Below are positions 1 to 8,500 of a stretch of 64,000 bases of DNA, in pieces. Source of the DNA: an uncultured Erysipelotrichales bacterium (lineage in GTDB: Bacteria > Bacillota_I > Bacilli_A > Erysipelotrichales > Coprobacillaceae). The stretch is taken from the NCBI GenBank assembly GCA_910579135.1, contig CAJTTM010000006.1, positions 45,846-109,845 on the forward strand, written 5' to 3'. The notes below the pieces were generated by a model. That model worked only from the letters and a program-made list of their open reading frames with translations, searched no databases and was not told where the DNA came from. Every line of letters starts with the position of its first letter. The stretch's first letter is position 1. Position numbers and translations under genes: made by a program.

Positions 1-117
1 TCCTGCAACTGCAATAACTTCACAACCATAATTTTCCTTTAACCATGAAATAATAATAGAAGTATCTAATCCTCCTGAATATGCTAATACGACTTTTTTA
101 TATTGTTTCTTTTCCAT
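1..117 (-). CDS. argG: argininosuccinate synthase, N-terminal part (runs off window)
   Basis: Only the first 39 codons are in the window. They read MEKKQYKKVVLAYSGGLDTS and continue to a Cys-Glu-Val-Ile-Ala strand. The SGGLDTS P-loop binds the ATP pyrophosphate and is diagnostic for argininosuccinate synthase, which joins citrulline and aspartate in arginine synthesis. GGAG lies about 8 nt before the ATG. An Arg-type T-box precedes it, so expression should rise when tRNA-Arg is uncharged. The rest of the gene lies beyond the left edge. Confidence 0.93.
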   Translation of the reverse strand, partial: MEKKQYKKVVLAYSGGLDTSIIISWLKENYGCEVIAVAG

Positions 118-205
118 CTTTCTTCTCTCCTCTTTCTTTTTTCTACTTTTCTATTTATAATTTATATCCCCTTAATCGCCGAATCATAATCTCTTCCTCC
201 TTAAT

Positions 206-449
206 AAAAAAACGCCTCTAGAATCATCTAGAGACGTAAATATACGCGGTACCACTCTCATTGTTAAAACATAAAGTCTTAACCACTCTTTCCTTTAACG
301 CAGGTGACGTTCTGTTATACTTTGTCTTTCCAACAGACTCTCATGAGCGCGGTTCATTGACTTCCACTTAGTAACCTTCCACTCTATGTTACCTCGCTTT
401 AAGCGTTCAATCAATTACTCTTCTCAATCAACGATTTATTTTTTAACTT
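206..449 (-). promoter_or_regulatory. T-box riboswitch leader of argG, probable Arg (CGC) specifier
   Basis: The minus strand carries the near-canonical T-box sequence GAGAGTGGTACCGCG at 245-259. It is followed by an intrinsic terminator: CGTCTCTAGA pairs with TCTAGAGGCG over 213-236 and then runs into T7. The CGTCTCT half can alternatively pair with the T-box to form the antiterminator. In the stem I region the specifier context is GAA-C-CGC-G (349-355), reading CGC (Arg), which fits argG downstream. The specifier assignment is from sequence context, not folding. Confidence 0.9.
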
Positions 450-455
450 GCGTTT

Positions 456-484
456 ATGATACAAGGATTAAAATATTTTGTCAA
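456..484 (-). promoter_or_regulatory. promoter of the argG T-box leader
   Basis: TTGACA (479-484) and TATCAT (456-461) are separated by exactly 17 bp on the minus strand, placing the start at about 449, just before the T-box leader. Confidence 0.8.
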
Positions 485-666
485 TACTTTTTCTTTTATT
501 TTTTGAAAAAAGCAAAATTTACATATTATTTTTATCTTATTGCTTAATAATTGTTCTAATAAATTGCATTATTATATTCTAGTGTTGAAGTCGTTCCTAA
601 TATTGTAAGAGTTGTGAGTGTATTATTATTTATTTCCTCTTCATTTCCACCCTAAATCCCACGCTT

Positions 667-771
667 GAAAATAAACTGAATCCCGTTGAAGATTCTGATT
701 ATGTTCGTTATATATTTATTGCGAATGAAATATTTGATTTTATTGTTGATGGAGTTAATTTGAGGGTTTAA
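667..771 (+). pseudogene. C-terminal remnant of an unidentified gene
   Basis: An open stretch without a start codon encodes about 34 residues beginning ENKLNPVEDSDYVR and ending DGVNLRV, followed by TAA and at once by a terminator. It looks like the tail of a deleted gene. I do not recognise the family. The rest of the 480-833 gap shows no other gene. Confidence 0.3.
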
Positions 772-794
772 AAGGTTGGCTAAACCAACCTTTT
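771..794. terminator. bidirectional terminator
   Basis: GGTTGG and CCAACC flank a CTAAA loop, with A-runs and T-runs on both sides. It ends the HAD operon on the minus strand and the remnant on the plus strand. Confidence 0.75.
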
Positions 795-833
795 CTTCTT
801 GATAACGTTATAATATAAATCAACAATGTTTAA

Positions 834-1454
834 TTATATGAGTTTCAATATATCTAATGGTGTTTCAAGTATAAATGTTGGATCTTCAATACCTTCAGAA
901 CTTACACTTCCCCATTTTGCATATGCAAAATCAATACCTGCATTTAAACAAACTTGATAATCAGATAAAGCATCCCCAACATAAATTACATCTTCTTTAT
1001 TTAAACCTAATCTTTCTATACACAAATAAATTGGTTCTGGATCAGGTTTATGTTTATCTGTGTCATCTGCTAGAACCTCTACTTCAATATACTGATCAAA
1101 ACCTTTTGAGACAAAGTCTATTTCATATTGCTTTCTAAGTTTTGCACTTACTACAGCTTGTCTAATATGCTTATTATGAATTGTTTTTAAAACTGTTTCA
1201 ACATTTTCATAGGGAGTTGCTCCATCTTCATACTCATTCACATACTTTACCCATCTTGCATATGTTTTCTCTTTGTCTTTTATGTTTAATTCTTCCATAA
1301 CTTTCATACCTGGGTAGGGAGCAAATTTTAATACTTCTTTATAAGTCCAATCTTCGTTTAATTCTTCTTTAATAATCTTTTGAAGAGGAATCATATTCAT
1401 TTTTAAAGTATCTAATAATGTCCCATCAATATCATAAATAATTGCTTTATACAT
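834..1454 (-). CDS. HAD-family hydrolase (phosphoglycolate phosphatase/beta-phosphoglucomutase-like)
   Basis: The product is a cytosolic phosphatase of the haloacid dehalogenase superfamily; the substrate cannot be read from sequence. Motif I is YDIDGTLLD near residue 8, with nucleophile Asp and general acid Asp. Motif II is VVSAK, motif III is the Lys of KHKPDPEP, and motif IV is VGDALSD. An alpha-helical cap lies between motifs I and II. The ATG at 1454 is chosen because GAGGAG precedes it and motif I then sits at its usual place; a longer frame to 1487 only overlaps the upstream gene. It is the last gene of a three-gene operon and overlaps the amidotransferase gene by 8 nt. Confidence 0.85.
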   Translation of the reverse strand: MYKAIIYDIDGTLLDTLKMNMIPLQKIIKEELNEDWTYKEVLKFAPYPGMKVMEELNIKDKEKTYARWVKYVNEYEDGATPYENVETVLKTIHNKHIRQAVVSAKLRKQYEIDFVSKGFDQYIEVEVLADDTDKHKPDPEPIYLCIERLGLNKEDVIYVGDALSDYQVCLNAGIDFAYAKWGSVSSEGIEDPTFILETPLDILKLI

Positions 1455-2166
1455 TCTTTTTCTCCTCACATTTTTTTGTAAAAGCATTAAATATTTCTTG
1501 CATATTCTTATCTCTACTATACATCATTTCTGGATGAAATTGGACAGCCCAAATATCTAAAGTTTGATGTTGAATCGCTTCTATAATTTGATCTTCACTT
1601 CTTGCAATCACTCTAAATCCATCAGCTAAATCTTTAATTGATTGATGATGAAAACTATTAACATAGTATTTATCTTTAAATATAGGATATAAGAAACTTT
1701 CTTTATCAACTTCTATACTATGAATTGGATAATCTTTTTTCTCTTTTTGATCATGTTCAAAAACATCTTTTGATAACAACGTATTGTCTTGAAATAATGT
1801 CCCACCAAAAACCACATTAATCATTTGATGTCCTCTGCATATTCCAAACATTGGTATTTTCTTTTCTGTACATTTCTTAATTAATTTCATCTCAAAAATA
1901 TCTCTTCTAAAACTTGATACACCTTGTTTTGCATGATATAAATCATGATAAAATAAAGGATTTATATCGATTCCACCAGTCACAATCAATCCATCAATAC
2001 AATCTAAATACTGATTAATAACATCCTCATCATCACATATTGGCAACATAACAGGAACTGCTCCTGATTGAATAACTGCATCTATATAATCTTCATTTAA
2101 TCTCTGAGAAGGAAATTCAACATCTTCTCTTTCACAACAAGTTAATCCTATAATCATTTTTTTCAT
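1447..2166 (-). CDS. class I glutamine amidotransferase, gamma-glutamyl-GABA hydrolase (PuuD/peptidase C26) type
   Basis: The 239-aa protein has the peptidase C26 layout. IGLTCCER opens it, GLIVTGGIDINPLFY is the oxyanion strand, GICRGHQMINV holds the catalytic Cys, and VQFHPE holds the catalytic His. Family members cleave gamma-glutamyl amides such as gamma-glutamyl-GABA. The exact substrate here is unknown because no puu neighbours are present. It overlaps the upstream HAD gene by 4 nt and the downstream HAD gene by 8 nt, so the three are translationally coupled. Confidence 0.85.
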   Translation of the reverse strand: MKKMIIGLTCCEREDVEFPSQRLNEDYIDAVIQSGAVPVMLPICDDEDVINQYLDCIDGLIVTGGIDINPLFYHDLYHAKQGVSSFRRDIFEMKLIKKCTEKKIPMFGICRGHQMINVVFGGTLFQDNTLLSKDVFEHDQKEKKDYPIHSIEVDKESFLYPIFKDKYYVNSFHHQSIKDLADGFRVIARSEDQIIEAIQHQTLDIWAVQFHPEMMYSRDKNMQEIFNAFTKKCEEKKNV

Positions 2167-2981
2167 AATTCATTCTCCTTACCTTTTAAATATCTTCCAA
2201 TACCATCTTCTTCACAATTCCCACAAATATCATCTGCAATCCTTTTCACACTATCAAAAGAATTATCCATAGCAATTCCCCTGCCAGCTATTTTTAACAT
2301 TTCTATATCATTTTCACCATTACCAAATGCTATAACATCTTCTAAACATATATCTTTTATTTGGGCATATTGTTTTAAAGCATTCCCTTTATTTACATGA
2401 TATGGATTGATTTCTATCCAATCTGTTTCTACTCTACATAATTCAAATTGATTCTTAACCTCATCTTGTAAAGATTCTATGACTTTATTAACAACATCTC
2501 CTTTTTGTACAAAAGCAACTTTTCTTAAAGAATGAAAATAATCCTGTGGTATATCTTGAACAGAAGATACTTGATGTTTTTTAAACGATACAAAATGATG
2601 CTCTATGATTCCTGTATGTCCATATTCAATAATAAATAGAACATCTTCAAAGAAAAAAATCATATCCATTGAATACCTTTTCGCAAGTTCTCCTAAAGCA
2701 AAGCTTTCATTGTGTGTTATACCATTACATTCATAAATCGTTTTTCCTGACGCATCACAAATCATTAATCCATTTAAACAAATATAACCACTTTGTGAAT
2801 GTTCTGGTATATGTAATAACTCTCCATATTTCATTAAACTTTTCATATCTCTTCCACTTGATAGTAGAATTCCAACTCCTCTATCCTGTAAAGACATAAG
2901 CATTTTCTTTGTATAAGGCATAATTTCTTGACAAGAATTTAATAGAGTTCCATCCATATCCATTGTTATTAATTTTATCAT
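2163..2981 (-). CDS. Cof-type HAD phosphatase
   Basis: The 272-aa protein has the Cof/class IIB HAD signature. MDMDGTLLNS is motif I, LSSGRD is motif II, a Lys lies in the NKGNALK helix, and AFGNGENDIEML is motif IV. The C2B cap lies between residues of about 85 and 190. Such enzymes dephosphorylate sugar phosphates or cofactors. It is first in the operon and overlaps the next gene by 4 nt. A weak promoter (TTGTAT, 17 bp, TATGAT) lies about 50 bp upstream. Confidence 0.85.
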   Translation of the reverse strand: MIKLITMDMDGTLLNSCQEIMPYTKKMLMSLQDRGVGILLSSGRDMKSLMKYGELLHIPEHSQSGYICLNGLMICDASGKTIYECNGITHNESFALGELAKRYSMDMIFFFEDVLFIIEYGHTGIIEHHFVSFKKHQVSSVQDIPQDYFHSLRKVAFVQKGDVVNKVIESLQDEVKNQFELCRVETDWIEINPYHVNKGNALKQYAQIKDICLEDVIAFGNGENDIEMLKIAGRGIAMDNSFDSVKRIADDICGNCEEDGIGRYLKGKENEL

Positions 2982-3189
2982 TTATATCATCTCTTTATTT
3001 GGAAGTATATCATAATTTAACTTCAATAACTATACAATAATTATGCATTTTAATTATAAATATTTTTAAAATTCCTATATAAGGTATGTTATACGTATAA
3101 ATAAAATTTTAGCATATAAAAAGATAGATTCTAATTAGGCAACAAAAGAAAGGAATAACTGTATAATATGAGAAAGGAGTTGACAGTAA

Positions 3190-3660
3190 ATGAAAGATAT
3201 AATTATATATCATGGTAGCCAGAAAAAAGTCATCAATCCTGAAATAAGGATTGCAAAATACACTAAAGATTTTTCTTAGGGTTTCTATTGTACAAAAATA
3301 GAAACACAAACAAAAAAATGGGCAACCAAAAAACGAACTATGGGCTTTGTTAATATTTATAAATACATATTCAACCAAAATCTTAATATTAAGACTTTTG
3401 AAGAAGTTAATGAGGAATGGCTTGATTTTGTAGCTCATTGTAGAAATGGTGGAACTCATCGTTATGATATTGTAGAAGGTTCAATGGCTGATGATACAAT
3501 TTATAATTATGTTGAACGCTATTTAGAGGGTAGAATGACTAAAAAGGAATTTCTTGCTTTAGCTAAATTTAAATATCCCACACAGCAAATTTCATTTCAT
3601 ACATTATCTGCATTAACTTGTCTAAAATATATAGAGTCTAAAGAGGTTAACTATGAATAA
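3190..3660 (+). pseudogene. DUF3990 protein (ADP-ribosyltransferase-like fold), broken by in-frame TAG
   Basis: The frame starts ATG after GAAAGGAG and reads IIYHGSQKKVINPEI, then KDFS, TAG (3277-3279) and GFYCTKIETQTKKWA without a frame change. The intact family motif is KDFGKGFYCT, so codon 30 is a nonsense mutation inside a conserved block. The rest is well preserved: EEWLDFVAHCRNGG, YDIVEGSMADDTIYNY and QISFHTLSALTCLKYI. DUF3990 proteins resemble ADP-ribosyltransferase toxins and usually sit beside DUF3791 genes, as here. Confidence 0.75.
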
Positions 3661-4067
3661 AGAAAACTTATTTTATTTATGTAGTATCATAGAAGCTATT
3701 TCCTAAAAGAAACAACTTTATAAAAATAAAGTTTTAGAGTATATAAGAGATGAAGGAATAAAACATATTTATGATTATGCTGATGTTTTCCATTGTCAAT
3801 CTCTAGAACAATCTACTGATGAAATTTCTGAAATATATCATATTCCTCAAGGAAAAGATTTCAACAAAGGGAAGATGATTGATATTTGGGAGTCTGGTGA
3901 AATTTATGCAAGGTTACTTATAGATATCTCCAACTCAAATAATTGGATTAACAAAACAAAAGAAATCTATAACTCTTTTATTTGTCAATATATCAATAAA
4001 CCTTCCAATTTATTGGCAACCAAGAAATTATATTAAAGAATGTTACTTAGAAAAAGAAATTCTATAA
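3653..4067 (+). pseudogene. DUF3791-type partner gene, nonsense and frameshift
   Basis: It overlaps the DUF3990 stop (ATGAATAA). It reads MNKENLFYLCSIIEAIS, then TAA at 3704-3706, and continues KKQLYKNKVLEYIRDEGIKHIYDYADVFHC, the DUF3791 pattern. After EIYNSFICQYI the frame is lost. The adjacent frame reads NISINLPIYWQPRNYIKECY to a stop at 4065-4067, restoring the usual Tyr-Ile-x-Glu-Cys-Tyr ending. Two independent lesions therefore exist, and both members of the pair are dead or dying. Confidence 0.65.
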
Positions 4068-4070
4068 TTT

Positions 4071-4094
4071 AAAAAAGACATTACTGTCTTTTTT
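4071..4094. terminator. bidirectional terminator
   Basis: AAAAAAGACA-TTAC-TGTCTTTTTT forms a hairpin between the convergent DUF3791 remnant and the SRAP gene, whose stop lies at its edge. Confidence 0.75.
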
Positions 4095-4632
4095 AAAATA
4101 ATATTTGTTGTAAATATCCAGATACAATTTCTAAATCTTGAGATTGATATAGTAATAAATCCTTTGTACGCTCATTATCACTTAACCACATTTTCACCTT
4201 ATCTTTAGGAATAGTAAGAGGCATTCTATCATGAATAGGTTTCATAATATCATTTGCTTTTGTTGTTATAATAACAACTTCTTTTTCTTTGGCACGATAA
4301 ATTCCTGCCATATATATGGTTTGATGTTCTTGTGATTCAAAACCAACACGATGTTGTTTGCTATCTTTTTGATAAAATCCTTTAGCAGGAATTATACATC
4401 GTCTTTCTTTAATATCATTTTGAAAAATCTTCTTATCAAATAAAGTTTCACATCTTGCATTAATAATTAACTCATTTTTCATAGATATAGAATATCCCCA
4501 CTTAAGTTTTGTCATTGCGACTTTATCATTAAAATAAATGAACACTGGTATATCTTGTCCAGGTAACATTTTTACTTCACTATTTTCTAAAAAAGAGAAT
4601 GTTGATGAATCGCAATAATACTGTCCACACAT
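4093..4632 (-). CDS. SRAP (YedK/HMCES-like) abasic-site crosslinking protein with altered active site
   Basis: Family members use Cys2 to make a stable thiazolidine crosslink to abasic sites in single-stranded DNA. Here Met-Cys-Gly-Gln supplies Cys2, NARCET carries the active-site Asn, CIIPAKGFYQK is the central loop, and HDRMP carries the His. The usual loop is GFYEW. The Glu that helps protonate the crosslink is Gln here (codon CAA) and the Trp is Lys. The length (179 aa) is a little short for the family. GGGGAAT precedes the ATG. The gene stands alone between two terminator or regulator units. Confidence 0.88.
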   Translation of the reverse strand: MCGQYYCDSSTFSFLENSEVKMLPGQDIPVFIYFNDKVAMTKLKWGYSISMKNELIINARCETLFDKKIFQNDIKERRCIIPAKGFYQKDSKQHRVGFESQEHQTIYMAGIYRAKEKEVVIITTKANDIMKPIHDRMPLTIPKDKVKMWLSDNERTKDLLLYQSQDLEIVSGYLQQILF

Positions 4633-4672
4633 ATTTATTCCCCTTTTATATTTTGATTATATTTTAAATAAA

Positions 4673-5392
4673 TCATGATTTTGTCTTTTTTCTTGTTGCT
4701 TTATCATTGTTAAAGAAATTTGCATATTTATAATTATACCATATTTTTGAATAATTAAATTTATGCCCTGTTGATGTAAAGGTATTATCTTCTATAATTA
4801 ATCCAAAAGCTCCTGGTTCTAATAGTAATAAATCTCTATCAATATTAGATAAAGGATAAGCTGATATATATTTTTCAGAAAATCCTATAGAAATCTTTAA
4901 ATCATTAATAATATACTTAAATATAGATGCCCTTGCTATATCTTCATTAAGATATGGAATATAATCTTTATTATAATATGTATATTCAACTGCAAATGGA
5001 TGATTATCAATATACATTAATCTTTTTATATAATAAACATATGTTCCTATCTCACATTCTAAATTCTTGGCTAGATTTTCATCACACTCCATCAACTGAA
5101 AATCTAATATTTTTCTATCTAACTTCTCTCCTGGATGTTCATTTGAAAAACCTATAGTATTATTAAGTCTAATCGTTCCTTTATTAGGATATCTAATATG
5201 AAAACCACTACCATGAATTGCAAAAATCAAACCTTCACTTATAAGTAAATTAATAGCATTATTAATTGTATTCTTACTCACATGATATTGTTGCATCAGT
5301 TGATTACCAGTAGGTAACTTATTTTTCTTTTTAAATTCACCTTTTTCAATTCTGATTTTTAAATCAATTGCTATATCTTCATATTTATTCAT
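4673..5392 (-). CDS. GntR-family regulator with UTRA domain
   Basis: The N-terminal winged helix (residues about 1-70) has LPTGNQLMQQYHVSKNTINNAI and an HGSGFHI wing. The UTRA ligand domain follows (about 85-230), ending in IIEDNTFTS and YNYKYANFF. UTRA domains bind sugars or sugar phosphates. It is 239 aa and is a close relative of the broken regulator at 22502-23200. Its upstream region and that of the adjacent glycosidase share the palindrome ACAATTAAATTGT, so it probably represses both genes. Confidence 0.88.
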   Translation of the reverse strand: MNKYEDIAIDLKIRIEKGEFKKKNKLPTGNQLMQQYHVSKNTINNAINLLISEGLIFAIHGSGFHIRYPNKGTIRLNNTIGFSNEHPGEKLDRKILDFQLMECDENLAKNLECEIGTYVYYIKRLMYIDNHPFAVEYTYYNKDYIPYLNEDIARASIFKYIINDLKISIGFSEKYISAYPLSNIDRDLLLLEPGAFGLIIEDNTFTSTGHKFNYSKIWYNYKYANFFNNDKATRKKTKS

Positions 5393-5448
5393 AAAATGCC
5401 CCCCAAAATAACAATAACATTAAATAAAAAATTTGTAAATAGAGAGGT

Positions 5449-5463
5449 TACAATTAAATTGTA
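5449..5463. promoter_or_regulatory. operator palindrome upstream of the GntR gene
   Basis: TACAATTAAATTGTA is a perfect 15-bp palindrome in the leader of the GntR gene. The same 13-bp core recurs at 10133-10145 in the leader of the glycosidase gene. A possible promoter (TTGTTA, 16 bp, TAGAAT) lies just upstream on the minus strand. Confidence 0.65.
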
Positions 5464-5501
5464 TCCTAATTAATTCTATAATACTTATTCATACTAACAA
5501 A

Positions 5502-5525
5502 GAGGTTCAAAATAAACTGAACCTC
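5502..5525 (-). terminator. terminator of the DUF4832 glycosidase gene
   Basis: GAGGTTCA and TGAACCTC form an 8-bp stem around AAATAAAC. On the minus strand it is followed by TTTGTT, a short U-rich tail. Confidence 0.55.
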
Positions 5526-5580
5526 CTCATTAATTATTTTCTATATATATCACTTATATTCTTTAATCGTCTTTGATTAA

Positions 5581-8500
5581 TTAAATATGTTTCTTCTTAA
5601 GAATCATATAAATTCCTAATGAACTTAATATTATAAAGATATATGGGAATATTAACGTAGAATCTCCTGTTTTTACCTTATGGTTTACAGGTGAATTATC
5701 CGTTTTTACCTTATCTCCTAAAACTTCTTCTTCAACCTTAATTGGTTCAATAACAGGTTTATGAGAATGGTCTGGTATGATTGAATCATCTTTTTTCTTT
5801 AATTCTAATCCATTAATTACTCTTATAAGATTTTGATACATTTGATCAATTTCTTCTTGAGTTGCATCATTTTTATTAAGAATATTTTGAACTTGTTTGA
5901 GTATTTCTTCCAACGATTTCCAAGAATGAAGAGTATACTGTGTCTTATCATAATTTTTAACCTTATCAAATAAAATCTGTAATTGTTCTTTATCTGTTAA
6001 TTTTTTAAAAGTTGGTTTTATACATACAGTTGGAGTTTCTACAAAATATTTAATTTGATTACCTTCAACTGGTATTTCCTTATCATTAATGATAACCTTA
6101 TCTAATGCATATCCTTCTTTTGGTGTAATTGTAATGTTCAATTGATCTCCCACTTTAAATACCTTTTTATCAACATCAACCTTTCCATTTTCATCATTTT
6201 CAATTGTAAGTTGACATTCATTTCTTGCTACATAAACATCATCTAAGACATACCATCCATCTTTTGTTATTTCCATTTCTGACATGGCTAAACGAATATC
6301 AGGAGAATAATTTAATTTTTCATTAACAATAGCAGTTGCTAATTTATATTTTCCATCAGCTATATTATCAGGTAAAACAAAATTAGTTTGATAACGATAA
6401 TTATTACCCATTCTCCAATCACCAGCATTAACATTATCGCTAGATTCATTAAATTGGTAAACGACTTTATTAGTTTGATGGTCAATGAGTGCAAAAGCTA
6501 CTTTATACTTATTGTTCCAACTAGAATTATGATTAGGCAAGATTCCTACACCGTTGTTCTTCCATGAATGAGTTATATTCATTTGAGAAGATGTAATAAC
6601 CTTTGGTATAATAATATTATTCAATGATAATCTATACCCACAATTTAAAGCAAATTTTTCTAAAAGATGAGATTGATTATCTTTATCATTTTTTATCCAT
6701 AATTTACAATCCTCTAATACTCTTGCATCTAGTGTATTGGCTCCTGTATATAAAGCATCATTAACAACTTTCGTTAACATAGTGTTACGATTTTGAGCTA
6801 ATGCAATTGTTCCCGCATCTCCACTAACCCAGCTTCCTTCTCTTGAATCAAAATGATGTAAAGCATTTTCAGCAAACACAGCCAAACCATCATTATTCAT
6901 TGAACGAATAGTATTAAGAGTTGATTGATTAAGCCAAGCTGATACACCATAATTATCTCTTCTTAACACATAATCATAATCGTTCATTGCAGTTAATCCG
7001 CCACTTCTATCATCACCAGTATATTGTGCTCCTAATAATACATCTGGGAATGCTTCTTTATACATCTTAATAATTTCTAATGTCGCTGCTTTTATATCTC
7101 CAATGGCTTTCATATTGCTTTGAGTTTCACCCCAACTTCCAGTACCCATTCCATCTATAAATGCAACGTTATTTTCTTCAGCGTTATATTTTTTCCCAAA
7201 TGCTTTAATAAACTCACCAAATGCTTTTACAAAAACAGGATCATCTAAATAAACTTCCTTCTTAGCCTTACCATACTGATATTGATTATTTTCCCAATAT
7301 TTCGCTCCCTCTAATCCAAAGAACCATTCTGGTGTACTTTGTTCAAAACAGCTATCAGAATTAATATATACCCTAAAAGATAACTGTAAATTTCTTTCCT
7401 TGGCTCCTGCTATTAAACGTGACAATTCACTATTAGGATCTTCCCATGCATATTGACCCTGTTCAGGTTCAAACCATGACCATGGCATACGAATATACAA
7501 AATAGAAGTTGGTAATCCTTCTTGATAAAGTTTATCCATTTCTTTCCAATATTCTTCTATATCAGTAGCATCAACAGTACATAAATCACTTTTCCAATCT
7601 TTATTATCACTATTATGTAGTCGGCATTCAAACCCTTCAATATATTGAACCCAACCCATTGCAGGATTATGGAGAATAGATGTTGTATCAATACAAGGTT
7701 CTATATAAACTTCATTTGATTGAACCCCTTTTCTTACAAGAACTTTTATTTCATTTGTAATAGCATTTTCTTTTTTTAATTTATCTGTAACTTTAAGTGT
7801 AACAGTTACTTCTGTATCTTGAACAGGATGATTAATTTTACCATTTAAAGCAATAATATCTTGTCTTGAAGAACTATTAACTTCAAAAGTAAATCGATCT
7901 TTAATTTCTTGATTAAATAAAGAAACTATAATCTCTGATTGTCCTACTTCGATATCATCTAAATGCTTTAAACTCTCAGCAATAGCTCTAGCACTATAAT
8001 CTTCTTTATACGAAGCATATAATTCAGAAATAATATACTTATCCCATCCATTTTTGGTTTCATTTCCTTTTGCATATTCAAGAATTTCTAATCTTAGCTT
8101 ACTTGTTGTAATAGAAGGTAATGAAATTACACCAACTTCTCGTAATAAATTATTTGAATCATCTATCTTATACTCCAATTCAAAAGTTTCTAATGTTTTC
8201 CATTCATTATTTTCATAATAATCAATTTTAAGTTTTGAAATACCTTGAAATTTTTGTTGATTAGCAGCAATATATAAACGATCTATAGTTGCTTCTTTTG
8301 TAGGAAATTGAATTGTTAATGTCTTATTTCCACTATTTCCTTCTAATAAATCGCCCCATTGATCTTTTGTATTAATACAATAAGACCCAATATCATTATC
8401 AAACATTGCTGGATTTTGATGAAGTTCATCATCAACATATAGCATTGTTTCATTTAAACTATTATTTTCAAAATAAATCCCTGACAATTCTACGTCATAA

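Noticed and set aside
3109..3459. Minus-strand 116-aa frame opposite the DUF3990 remnant
   Set aside because: Low-complexity Phe/Ile/Cys-rich translation, no ribosome site, opposite a recognisable family.
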